From positions 1 through 16,785 of the forward strand of contig JAURZO010000233.1 of NCBI GenBank assembly GCA_030653405.1: a DNA stretch of 16,785 bases, read 5' to 3'. The DNA is from Zwartia sp. (lineage in GTDB: Bacteria > Pseudomonadota > Gammaproteobacteria > Burkholderiales > Burkholderiaceae_B). Numbering within the stretch: the stretch's first letter is position 1; each line of letters begins with the position of its first letter. Below the pieces are notes generated by a model that saw only the letters and a program-made list of their open reading frames with translations, had not been told where the DNA came from and made no database searches. This document shows, in pieces, positions 7,190-14,918 of this stretch. A program made the translations under genes and the position numbers.

Positions 7190-10100
7190 TGAAAGCGCTA
7201 CTCGACCTTTTCAAACAGGTTTCGCAAGACGAACAGTTCGATGCTATTAAAATCGGCATCGCTTCACCAGAAAAGATCCGCTCGTGGTCTTATGGTGAAG
7301 TACGCAAGCCAGAGACTATTAACTATCGAACGTTCAAGCCAGAGCGAGATGGACTGTTTTGTGCCAAAATTTTTGGTCCCATTAAAGACTATGAATGTTT
7401 GTGCGGAAAATACAAGCGACTAAAGCATCGTGGTGTGATTTGCGAAAAATGTAGCGTTGAAGTCACTGTCGCTAAAGTTCGTCGCGAACGCATGGGCCAC
7501 ATTGAGTTGGCGAGTCCTGTTGCGCACATTTGGTTTTTGAAGAGTCTGCCATCCCGTCTGGGTATGGTGCTCGACATGACACTACGTGATATTGAACGCG
7601 TACTTTATTTTGAAGCATGGTGCGTCATCGAGCCAGGCATGACTCCGCTCAAGCGCGGACAAATCATGTCGGATGATGACTTTATCGCCAAAACCGAAGA
7701 GTATGGTGATGACTTCCGTGCCTTAATGGGTGCCGAGGCCGTGCGTGAATTGCTGCGTACGATCGATATCGATCGCGAAGTTGAAACACTTCGTGGTGAG
7801 CTCAGCGCTACGACCTCCGAAGCCAAGATCAAGAAAATATCCAAGCGCCTCAAAGTGCTGGAAGGTTTCCAAAAGTCTGGCATCAAGGCAGAGTGGATGG
7901 TCATGGAAGTCTTGCCAGTGTTGCCACCGGACTTGCGTCCTTTGGTACCACTAGATGGCGGACGTTTTGCGACCTCTGACCTCAACGATCTATATCGTCG
8001 TGTCATTAACCGCAACAACCGTCTCAAGCGTTTGCTCGAGCTCAAAGCGCCAGAAATCATTCTGCGCAACGAAAAGCGTATGTTGCAAGAGTCTGTTGAC
8101 TCGTTGCTTGATAACGGTCGCCGTGGTAAGGCGATGACTGGTGCAAATAAACGCCAGCTCAAGTCCCTCGCCGATATGATCAAAGGCAAGAGCGGACGCT
8201 TCCGTCAGAACTTGCTCGGTAAGCGCGTCGACTACTCTGGTCGTTCCGTGATTGTTGTGGGTCCACAACTCAAACTGCATCAATGCGGTCTGCCAAAGTT
8301 GATGGCGCTCGAGTTGTTTAAGCCATTTATTTTCAGCCGTCTGGAATTGATGGGTTTGGCCACAACAATCAAAGCCGCCAAGAAATTGGTTGAAAGCCAA
8401 GAGCCTGTTGTTTGGGACATTCTCGAAGACGTGATCCGTGAACATCCGGTCATGTTGAACCGTGCGCCAACCCTGCACCGTTTGGGCATTCAGGCATTCG
8501 AGCCTGTTTTGATCGAAGGTAAAGCGATTCAATTGCACCCATTGGTTTGTGCAGCGTTTAACGCCGACTTTGATGGCGACCAAATGGCTGTTCACGTGCC
8601 TTTGTCGATCGAGGCGCAGATGGAAGCACGCACGCTGATGCTTGCTTCAAACAACATCTTGTTTCCTGCAAACGGTGAGCCATCGATCGTACCCTCGCAG
8701 GACATCGTATTGGGCTTGTATTACGCCACACGCGAACGTACAAACGGCAAAGGCGAAGGCATGTTCTTTGCTGATGTAGCCGAGGTGCAGCGCGCGTACG
8801 ACAACCGAGAAACTACACTGCAAACGCGTATTACTGTGCGTTTGCCTGAGTGGTCCCGTAATGCCGAAGGCGAATGGGTTGCTGGCGTGCAGCGCGTAGA
8901 AACGACGACAGGTCGTGCATTGTTGTCAGAAATTTTGCCACGCGGCCTACCTTTCTCCGTGCTGAATCGCGCGTTGAAAAAGAAAGAGATTTCACGCCTG
9001 ATCAACCAGTCATTTCGTCGTTGCGGTTTGCGCGATACAGTGATTTTTGCTGACAAGCTGATGCAAGCGGGTTTCCGCCTTGCCACACGAGGCGGTATTT
9101 CAATCGCAATGGGCGATATGCTGATCCCTGAAGCCAAGGTAGGCATTTTGGCTGAAGCAAGTCGTGAAGTGAAGGAAATTGATAAGCAATATTCATCAGG
9201 TCTTGTGACCTCGCAAGAGCGTTACAACAATGTGGTGGATATTTGGGGCAAGGCCGGCGATAAAGTTGGCAAGGCCATGATGGAACAGTTGGCAACAGAA
9301 CCTGTTGTTGATCGCCATGGCGATCATGTTCGTCAAGAGTCATTTAACTCCATCTATATGATGGCCGACTCTGGTGCGCGCGGTTCAGCTGCTCAGATTC
9401 GACAGCTGGCGGGAATGCGCGGACTGATGGCCAAGCCTGACGGTTCGATCATTGAGACGCCAATTACAGCAAACTTCCGCGAAGGCTTGAACGTACTTCA
9501 GTACTTCATTTCGACGCACGGTGCGCGTAAAGGCTTGGCTGATACAGCGCTCAAGACAGCAAACTCTGGCTACCTAACACGACGTCTAGTGGATGTTACA
9601 CAAGATCTGGTGATTACCGAAAACGATTGCGGAACAACGCATGGTTATTCGATGAAAGCCTTAGTCGAGGGTGGTGAGGTTATCGAGCCCTTGCGTGAGC
9701 GTATTTTAGGTCGCGTTGCGGCAGTAGATATAGTGAATCCTGATACTCAGGAAACAGCAATTGCATCGGGTACATTGCTTGACGAAGATCTTGTTGACTA
9801 CATCGACAAGCTCGGTGTTGATGAGGTGCGTGTACGTACACCATTAACATGCGAAACACGCCATGGTTTGTGCGCGCATTGTTATGGACGCGATCTTGGT
9901 CGTGGTTATCTCGTTAACGTAGGCGAGGCTGTAGGTGTTATTGCAGCTCAGTCCATCGGTGAGCCAGGTACGCAGCTAACAATGCGAACATTCCACATCG
10001 GTGGTGCCGCATCACGCGCCGCGATGGCAAGTGGTGTTGAAACCAAGTCCAATGGTGTGGTCCGTTTTGCTAGCTCAATGCGCTACGTCACGAATCCCAA

Positions 10101-11403
10101 AGGCGAACGCCTTGCGATTTCTCGCTCAGGCGAGATAGTGATCTTTGGCGACAATGATCGTGAACGTGAGCGTCACAAAGTGCCTTACGGTGCCACATTA
10201 CAAGTCAATGATGGCGATGTACTGAAGGCTGGCGCACGTTTGGCCACTTGGGATCCTCTGACACGTCCGATTATTTCCGAGTACGCGGGATCCGTGCGCT
10301 TTGAAAATATCGAAGAGGGTGCGACAGTCGCCCGTCAGGTCGATGATGTGACGGGTTTATCTACGCTTGTTGTGATTACACCCAAAACACGTGGCGGGAA
10401 AATCGCATTGCGCCCTCAGATCAAGTTGATTGGTGAAAATGGCGAAGAAGTCAAGATCGCAGGCACAGATCATTCAGTAAATATTTCCTTCCCTGTTGGC
10501 GCACTGATTACTGTGCGAGATGGCCAACAGGCACAGGTTGGTGAGGTGTTGGCGCGGATTCCACAAGAATCGCAAAAGACTCGCGACATTACTGGTGGTC
10601 TGCCACGCGTGGCCGAATTGTTCGAGGCGCGTTCGCCAAAGGACGCGGGCATGTTGGCTGACATCACGGGTACAGTTTCTTTCGGCAAGGATACCAAAGG
10701 TAAACAGCGTTTGGTGATTACAGATCTTGAAGGGATTGCACACGAGTTCTTGATTCCTAAAGAGAAGCAAGTCTTAGTGCACGACGGTCAGGTAGTAAAC
10801 AAAGGCGAAATGATTGTTGACGGACCTGCTGATCCGCACGATATTCTGCGACTACAGGGCATCGAACGCTTGGCGACATATGTTGTCGACGAAGTGCAAG
10901 ATGTCTATCGTTTGCAGGGCGTGAAAATTAACGACAAACACATCGAGGTGATCGTTCGCCAGATGTTGAGACGTATCAACATTGTTGATGCTGGCGATAC
11001 TTCGTTCATCACAGGTGAACAAGTTGAGCGTGCTGAGTTACTTAACGAAAATGATCGTATGGAAGCCGATAATAAACGCCCGGCAATATATGACAATATT
11101 TTGTTGGGTATTACAAAGGCTTCATTGTCGACAGATTCGTTTATCTCTGCCGCTTCCTTCCAGGAAACCACACGTGTTCTTACCGAAGCTGCAATTATGG
11201 GCAAACGTGATGATTTGCGTGGCTTGAAGGAAAACGTCATTGTGGGACGCTTAATTCCAGCTGGTACAGGAATGGCTTACCACGTGGCACGCAAAGAAAA
11301 AGAAGCGATTGAGGCTGCTGAGCGTGAAGCAGCACGTCATCAAGCCAATCCTTTCGAAGACGCTCCTGTTGTCGTTGAGGCACCAGAAGCAACGGAAGAA
11401 TAG
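7189..11403 (+). CDS. rpoC: DNA-directed RNA polymerase subunit beta'
   Basis: RpoC carries the catalytic Mg-binding loop. The product is 1404 residues (E. coli 1407). NADFDGD is at residues 458-464, putting the three catalytic aspartates at 460, 462 and 464, the same numbers as in E. coli. The N-terminal zinc site has Cys70, Cys72, Cys85 and Cys88; the second has Cys814, Cys888, Cys895 and Cys898. The bridge-helix/trigger-loop region is intact (around GARGSAAQIRQLAGMRGLMAKPDG and AQSIGEPGTQLTMRTFHIGG). The ATG overlaps the rpoB stop (TAATG) and has GGAG at 7177-7180, so the two subunits are probably coupled in translation. The C-terminus is the usual acidic tail. A 359-base gap separates it from the str operon. 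Confidence 0.99.
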   Translation: MKALLDLFKQVSQDEQFDAIKIGIASPEKIRSWSYGEVRKPETINYRTFKPERDGLFCAKIFGPIKDYECLCGKYKRLKHRGVICEKCSVEVTVAKVRRERMGHIELASPVAHIWFLKSLPSRLGMVLDMTLRDIERVLYFEAWCVIEPGMTPLKRGQIMSDDDFIAKTEEYGDDFRALMGAEAVRELLRTIDIDREVETLRGELSATTSEAKIKKISKRLKVLEGFQKSGIKAEWMVMEVLPVLPPDLRPLVPLDGGRFATSDLNDLYRRVINRNNRLKRLLELKAPEIILRNEKRMLQESVDSLLDNGRRGKAMTGANKRQLKSLADMIKGKSGRFRQNLLGKRVDYSGRSVIVVGPQLKLHQCGLPKLMALELFKPFIFSRLELMGLATTIKAAKKLVESQEPVVWDILEDVIREHPVMLNRAPTLHRLGIQAFEPVLIEGKAIQLHPLVCAAFNADFDGDQMAVHVPLSIEAQMEARTLMLASNNILFPANGEPSIVPSQDIVLGLYYATRERTNGKGEGMFFADVAEVQRAYDNRETTLQTRITVRLPEWSRNAEGEWVAGVQRVETTTGRALLSEILPRGLPFSVLNRALKKKEISRLINQSFRRCGLRDTVIFADKLMQAGFRLATRGGISIAMGDMLIPEAKVGILAEASREVKEIDKQYSSGLVTSQERYNNVVDIWGKAGDKVGKAMMEQLATEPVVDRHGDHVRQESFNSIYMMADSGARGSAAQIRQLAGMRGLMAKPDGSIIETPITANFREGLNVLQYFISTHGARKGLADTALKTANSGYLTRRLVDVTQDLVITENDCGTTHGYSMKALVEGGEVIEPLRERILGRVAAVDIVNPDTQETAIASGTLLDEDLVDYIDKLGVDEVRVRTPLTCETRHGLCAHCYGRDLGRGYLVNVGEAVGVIAAQSIGEPGTQLTMRTFHIGGAASRAAMASGVETKSNGVVRFASSMRYVTNPKGERLAISRSGEIVIFGDNDRERERHKVPYGATLQVNDGDVLKAGARLATWDPLTRPIISEYAGSVRFENIEEGATVARQVDDVTGLSTLVVITPKTRGGKIALRPQIKLIGENGEEVKIAGTDHSVNISFPVGALITVRDGQQAQVGEVLARIPQESQKTRDITGGLPRVAELFEARSPKDAGMLADITGTVSFGKDTKGKQRLVITDLEGIAHEFLIPKEKQVLVHDGQVVNKGEMIVDGPADPHDILRLQGIERLATYVVDEVQDVYRLQGVKINDKHIEVIVRQMLRRINIVDAGDTSFITGEQVERAELLNENDRMEADNKRPAIYDNILLGITKASLSTDSFISAASFQETTRVLTEAAIMGKRDDLRGLKENVIVGRLIPAGTGMAYHVARKEKEAIEAAEREAARHQANPFEDAPVVVEAPEATEE

Positions 11404-11439
11404 TATTTACTAGCCTAGCTAGTGAAGTTGTGTGAAAAA

Positions 11440-11460
11440 GGGGCGCCTAAATAGCGCCCT
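11440..11460 (-). terminator. Possible reverse-strand intrinsic terminator between rpoC and rpsL
   Basis: GGGCGC at 11441-11446 pairs with GCGCCC at 11454-11459. On the + strand no T-run follows the stem, but an A-run (11435-11439) precedes it. Read on the - strand the hairpin is therefore followed by C and TTTTT, the form of a Rho-independent terminator. It could stop antisense transcription entering rpoC from the rpsL leader. On the + strand it may instead act as the 3' end hairpin of the rpoBC mRNA after processing. A smaller stem, ACTAGC 11409-11414 with GCTAGT 11418-11423, lies just after the rpoC stop. Confidence 0.45.
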
Positions 11461-11469
11461 AGCAAGAAT

Positions 11470-11518
11470 CAACAACAATTAACCTAGGCATCAATAGCCC
11501 AAGGCTAATTGTTGGTTG
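11470..11518. repeat. Imperfect inverted repeat overlapping the rpsL promoter
   Basis: CAAC plus AACAATTA (11470-11481) is complementary to TAATTGTT plus GTTG (11506-11513 and 11515-11518), with one unpaired G at 11514. The arms are 12 bp and enclose 24 bases, in which CCT 11483-11485 can also pair with AGG 11502-11504 and GGC 11487-11489 with GCC 11496-11498. The right arm runs into the -35 hexamer of the promoter. It could be a protein-binding operator, a cruciform, or the terminal hairpin of the rpoBC transcript; the sequence alone does not decide. Confidence 0.5.
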
Positions 11519-11545
11519 ACAATAAATAAGAATTTACGCTAAGCT
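11516..11545 (+). promoter_or_regulatory. Probable sigma-70 promoter of the str operon
   Basis: A perfect -35 hexamer TTGACA lies at 11516-11521. The best -10 match is TAAGCT at 11540-11545 after an 18-base spacer; it keeps the first, second and last bases of TATAAT. An A/T-rich stretch precedes and fills the spacer. Transcription would start near 11552, giving a leader of about 210 bases before rpsL. It is the clearest promoter-like sequence in the window. The -10 is imperfect, so the exact start is uncertain. Confidence 0.55.
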
Positions 11546-11762
11546 ACAAGGCTAACCGTATTTTTTAGGGACTCAACAGCTCTGGGCTTGTTGATGTGCC
11601 TTGGTTAAAACAGCAATACCCGCTCTTTTACGGATTTCCGTTTGATGGTGGGTTTGCGCGAGCTGCCCAGGAACGGGAATACTGAGAACGCGTCGTAGAG
11701 GGTGTATTTCAGGGTGAAATGCGCTGCACGCAAGTATCAGAAATAAAAGGGAATTTTAGGTT
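11546..11762 (+). promoter_or_regulatory. Long structured 5' leader of rpsL
   Basis: Roughly 210 bases separate the predicted promoter from the rpsL ATG and contain no credible gene. TCAAC 11573-11577 plus AGC 11578-11580 can pair with GCT 11586-11588 plus GTTGA 11590-11594 (one bulged T), and an ACGG/CCGT stem with an ATTT loop lies near 11633-11644. The start region has AAAGGGA at 11746-11752, about ten bases before the ATG. A leader of this length suggests post-transcriptional control of the str operon. I do not recognise it as a described RNA family. Confidence 0.4.
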
Positions 11763-12143
11763 ATGCCAACCATTAGCCAACTCGTGCGCAAGCCGCGCGA
11801 AGTCAGCGTTACTAAGAGCAAGAGCCCCGCGCTCGAAAACTGCCCTCAGCGACGCGGTGTGTGCACGCGTGTGTACACAACAACCCCAAAGAAGCCGAAC
11901 TCGGCGTTGCGTAAAGTCGCCAAAGTGCGTCTGACCAACGGTTTCGAGATCATTTCGTATATTGGTGGTGAAGGCCACAACTTGCAAGAACACTCAGTCG
12001 TGCTCGTGCGCGGCGGTCGTGTAAAAGACTTGCCTGGTGTTCGTTACCACATTGTGCGTGGTTCGCTCGATTTGCAAGGCGTGAAAGACCGCAAGCAGTC
12101 ACGCTCCAAGTACGGCGCTAAGCGTCCGAAGCAAGCCAAGTAA
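11763..12143 (+). CDS. rpsL: 30S ribosomal protein S12
   Basis: S12 lies at the decoding centre of the small subunit and controls translational accuracy. The 126-residue product is full length and nearly canonical. It carries the loops TTTPKKPNSALRK and GGRVKDLPGVRYH, with Lys43 and Lys88 unchanged, so the common streptomycin-resistance substitutions are absent. Asp89, the residue that is methylthiolated in E. coli (Asp88 without Met), is present. The N-terminus MPTISQLVRKPREVS resembles Alcaligenaceae S12. It is the first gene of the str operon, with rpsG, fusA and tuf following in the usual order, and is preceded by a TTGACA promoter and a long leader. Confidence 0.98.
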   Translation: MPTISQLVRKPREVSVTKSKSPALENCPQRRGVCTRVYTTTPKKPNSALRKVAKVRLTNGFEIISYIGGEGHNLQEHSVVLVRGGRVKDLPGVRYHIVRGSLDLQGVKDRKQSRSKYGAKRPKQAK

Positions 12144-12312
12144 TCCAGCTTTTAAGTTGGTTTGCTAGATTACAAAACAGTAAAAAGTAGCACTGAAATG
12201 TGCAGCCGAAATGTAAAAGAACATATTGGCAACGTAAGTGATCTACTCGATGGTAGATCGTGGCTGTAACCCTAGGGTTACAGTTCAACTGAAATGACAC
12301 AAAGGAATTGAT
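12144..12312 (+). promoter_or_regulatory. rpsL-rpsG intercistronic region, candidate S7 regulatory site
   Basis: This 169-base gap contains three palindromes in a row: GATCTAC 12240-12246 with GTAGATC 12253-12259 around a six-base loop; a perfect 20-base palindrome (CTGTAACCCT/AGGGTTACAG) at 12264-12283; and CAGTT-C-AACTG at 12281-12291, which shares bases with the second. The rpsG Shine-Dalgarno AAGGA (12302-12306) follows closely. In E. coli S7 binds the shorter rpsL-rpsG intercistronic mRNA and represses its own translation. A similar role here is an inference from position; the fold itself is not the E. coli one as far as I can tell. Confidence 0.45.
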
Positions 12313-12783
12313 ATGCCCCGTCGTCGCGAAGTCCCCAAACGTGACATTCTGCCCGATCCAAAATTCGGCAGCGTTGAGCTCGCTAAGTTTATGAACGTTG
12401 TGATGTTGTCCGGCAAAAAAGCTGTGGCAGAGCGCATTATCTACGGTGCGCTGGATCAGATCCAGACCAAGACTGGCAAAGAGCCGATTGAGGTCTTTAA
12501 TTTGGCCATTAACAACATTAAGCCGATTGTTGAAGTGAAAAGCCGCCGCGTTGGTGGTGCAAACTATCAGGTACCGGTGGAAGTTCGCCCGGTCCGTCGT
12601 TTGGCACTTGCCATGCGCTGGTTGCGTGAAGCCGCTAAAAAGCGCGGTGAGAAATCTATGGATCTACGCCTGGCTGGCGAACTGCTCGATGCAGCTGAAG
12701 GCCGTGGCGCTGCCATGAAAAAGCGTGATGATACGCACAAGATGGCTGAAGCTAACAAAGCATTCAGTCATTTCCGCTGGTAA
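12313..12783 (+). CDS. rpsG: 30S ribosomal protein S7
   Basis: S7 is the primary assembly protein of the 30S head; it binds the 3' major domain of 16S rRNA and contacts the E-site tRNA. The 156-residue product begins MPRRREVPKRDILPDPKFGS and contains the family segments LAKFMNVVMLSGKKAVAERIIYGAL and VGGANYQVPVEVRPVRRLALAMRWL. It ends KANKAFSHFRW-like (EANKAFSHFRW), the typical C-terminus. AAGGA at 12302-12306 supports the ATG. It lies 169 bases after rpsL and 14 bases before fusA. In related operons it is the translational regulator, possibly acting through the palindromes just upstream. Confidence 0.98.
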   Translation: MPRRREVPKRDILPDPKFGSVELAKFMNVVMLSGKKAVAERIIYGALDQIQTKTGKEPIEVFNLAINNIKPIVEVKSRRVGGANYQVPVEVRPVRRLALAMRWLREAAKKRGEKSMDLRLAGELLDAAEGRGAAMKKRDDTHKMAEANKAFSHFRW

Positions 12784-12797
12784 TTTAAGGATCAACC

Positions 12798-14900
12798 ATG
12801 GCCCGCAAAACCCCGATCGAGCGCTACCGCAACATCGGTATCTCTGCCCATATCGACGCAGGGAAGACCACAACAACCGAGCGAATTCTGTTCTACACAG
12901 GTGTCAATCATAAGATTGGCGAAGTCCATGATGGCGCAGCCACAATGGACTGGATGGAGCAGGAACAAGAGCGCGGCATTACGATTACATCGGCTGCAAC
13001 GACTGCCTTCTGGAAAGGCATGGCCAACAATTTCCCTGAGCATCGTATCAATGTGATCGATACTCCCGGGCACGTTGACTTCACAATCGAAGTTGAGCGC
13101 TCCATGCGTGTGCTTGACGGCGCATGCATGGTTTATTGTGCTGTGGGTGGCGTTCAGCCCCAGTCTGAAACCGTTTGGCGTCAAGCCAATAAATACCGCG
13201 TGCCGCGTCTGTCCTTTGTTAACAAGATGGATCGGACTGGTGCTAACTTTTTCAAGGTCTACGATCAGCTCAAGACTCGCCTAAAAGCGAACCCTGTACC
13301 GATCGTGTTACCAATCGGTGCCGAAGAAAAATTTACTGGTGTTGTTGATCTGGTAAAGATGAAAGCCATCATCTGGGATGAGGCCAGCCAAGGCATCAAG
13401 TTTGACTATGTAGAGATCCCGGCCGATATGGCTGAGCTTGCTGCAGAGTGGCATGAAAAGCTGGTTGAAGCGGCGGCAGAGTCATCAGAAGAGTTGATGA
13501 ATAAATACCTCGAGGGTGGCAAACTCACTGAAGAGGAAATCACTCTTGGAATCCGTACGCGCACAATCGCTTGCGAGATTCAGCCAATGCTTTGCGGTAC
13601 AGCTTTTAAAAACAAAGGCGTTCAGCGCATGCTTGACGCAGTGATCGAATATCTGCCCTCGCCGGTTGATATTCCACCAGTCAAAGGCGAGCTCGATGAC
13701 GGCTCTGAAACTAGCCGTAAAGCCGATGACAGTGAAAAGTTTTCTGCTTTAGCATTCAAGTTAATGACAGACCCTTATGTTGGTCAATTAACCTTTGTGC
13801 GTGTGTACTCAGGCGTGTTGAAGTCGGGCGATACAATTTACAACCCTATTAAGGGAAAGAAAGAGCGTATTGGTCGTATTTTGCAGATGCATGCAAACAA
13901 CCGTGAAGAAATTAAAGAAGTTGTTGCTGGCGATATCGCCGCAGTGGTTGGTTTAAAAGACGTCACGACGGGCGAGACATTGTGTGATGTTGACTCGCAC
14001 ATTATGCTTGAGCGCATGGTGTTTCCTGAGCCAGTGATTTCGCAGGCTGTTGAGCCCAAGACTAAGGCTGATCAGGAAAAAATGGGCCTGGCACTTTCAC
14101 GTCTCGCACAAGAAGATCCTTCTTTCCGTGTGCGTACCGACGAAGAGTCCGGTCAGACGATTATTTCTGGTATGGGTGAGTTGCACCTCGAAATTATTGT
14201 CGATCGCATGAAGCGTGAGTTCAGCGTTGAGGCAAACGTGGGTAAACCACAGGTGGCTTACCGCGAAACTATTCGCAAGGTGTGCGAAGAAATCGAAGGT
14301 AAATTCGTCAAACAATCAGGTGGCCGTGGTCAATATGGTCACGTGGTTCTTAAACTTGAGCCTTTACCACCAGGTGGCGGATTCGAGTTTGTCGACGCCA
14401 TCAAGGGCGGTGTTGTTCCTCGCGAATACATCCCTGCAGTGGAGAAAGGTCTCCAGGAAACGTTGCCATCAGGTATTTTGGCTGGTTACCCTGTTGTCGA
14501 TATCAAGGCAACATTGTTTTTCGGCTCTTACCATGACGTAGACTCGAATGAGAATGCGTTCCGCATGGCTGCTTCCATGGCCTTCAAAGACGGCATGCGC
14601 AAGGCAAGTCCTGTGCTGCTTGAGCCGATGATGGCTGTAGAAGTTGAAACACCCGAGGATTATGCCGGCACAGTGATGGGCGATTTGTCTTCACGACGCG
14701 GTATGCTCCAAGGTATGGATGACATGGTTGGTGGTGGCAAGGTCATTAAGGCCGAAGTCCCCCTGGCTGAGATGTTTGGTTATGCGACCAACTTGCGTTC
14801 ATTGACGCAAGGTCGTGCAACATACACGATGGAATTCAAGCACTACTCCGAAGCTCCCAAAAATGTGGCCGAAGAAATTATCGCGGCCCGCGGCAAGTAA
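12798..14900 (+). CDS. fusA: Elongation factor G
   Basis: EF-G is the GTPase that drives translocation and, with RRF, ribosome recycling. The 700-residue product has all G-domain motifs: P-loop AHIDAGKT at 17-24, switch I ending in RGITI at 59-63, DTPGH at 88-92 and NKMD at 142-145. Domains II-V follow without interruption (for example RMKREFSVEANVGKPQVAYRET and GGGRGQYGH-type sequence SGGRGQYGHVVLKLEP). Cys114, an oxidation-sensitive residue in E. coli EF-G, is conserved. AAGGA at 12787-12791 supports the ATG. It stands between rpsG (14 bases) and tuf (18 bases), the standard str operon order. Only one copy is present and there is no sign of an EF-G2 paralogue. Confidence 0.99.
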   Translation: MARKTPIERYRNIGISAHIDAGKTTTTERILFYTGVNHKIGEVHDGAATMDWMEQEQERGITITSAATTAFWKGMANNFPEHRINVIDTPGHVDFTIEVERSMRVLDGACMVYCAVGGVQPQSETVWRQANKYRVPRLSFVNKMDRTGANFFKVYDQLKTRLKANPVPIVLPIGAEEKFTGVVDLVKMKAIIWDEASQGIKFDYVEIPADMAELAAEWHEKLVEAAAESSEELMNKYLEGGKLTEEEITLGIRTRTIACEIQPMLCGTAFKNKGVQRMLDAVIEYLPSPVDIPPVKGELDDGSETSRKADDSEKFSALAFKLMTDPYVGQLTFVRVYSGVLKSGDTIYNPIKGKKERIGRILQMHANNREEIKEVVAGDIAAVVGLKDVTTGETLCDVDSHIMLERMVFPEPVISQAVEPKTKADQEKMGLALSRLAQEDPSFRVRTDEESGQTIISGMGELHLEIIVDRMKREFSVEANVGKPQVAYRETIRKVCEEIEGKFVKQSGGRGQYGHVVLKLEPLPPGGGFEFVDAIKGGVVPREYIPAVEKGLQETLPSGILAGYPVVDIKATLFFGSYHDVDSNENAFRMAASMAFKDGMRKASPVLLEPMMAVEVETPEDYAGTVMGDLSSRRGMLQGMDDMVGGGKVIKAEVPLAEMFGYATNLRSLTQGRATYTMEFKHYSEAPKNVAEEIIAARGK

Positions 14901-14918
14901 TTTAGTTAGAGGATAATC

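Noticed and set aside
7605..8595. Long open frames on the - strand inside rpoC (7605-8189 and 7990-8595)
   Set aside because: They are antisense shadows of strongly conserved rpoC codons, have no family resemblance and no ribosome-binding context. The same holds for 5846-6205 in rpoB and 15196-15884 in tuf.
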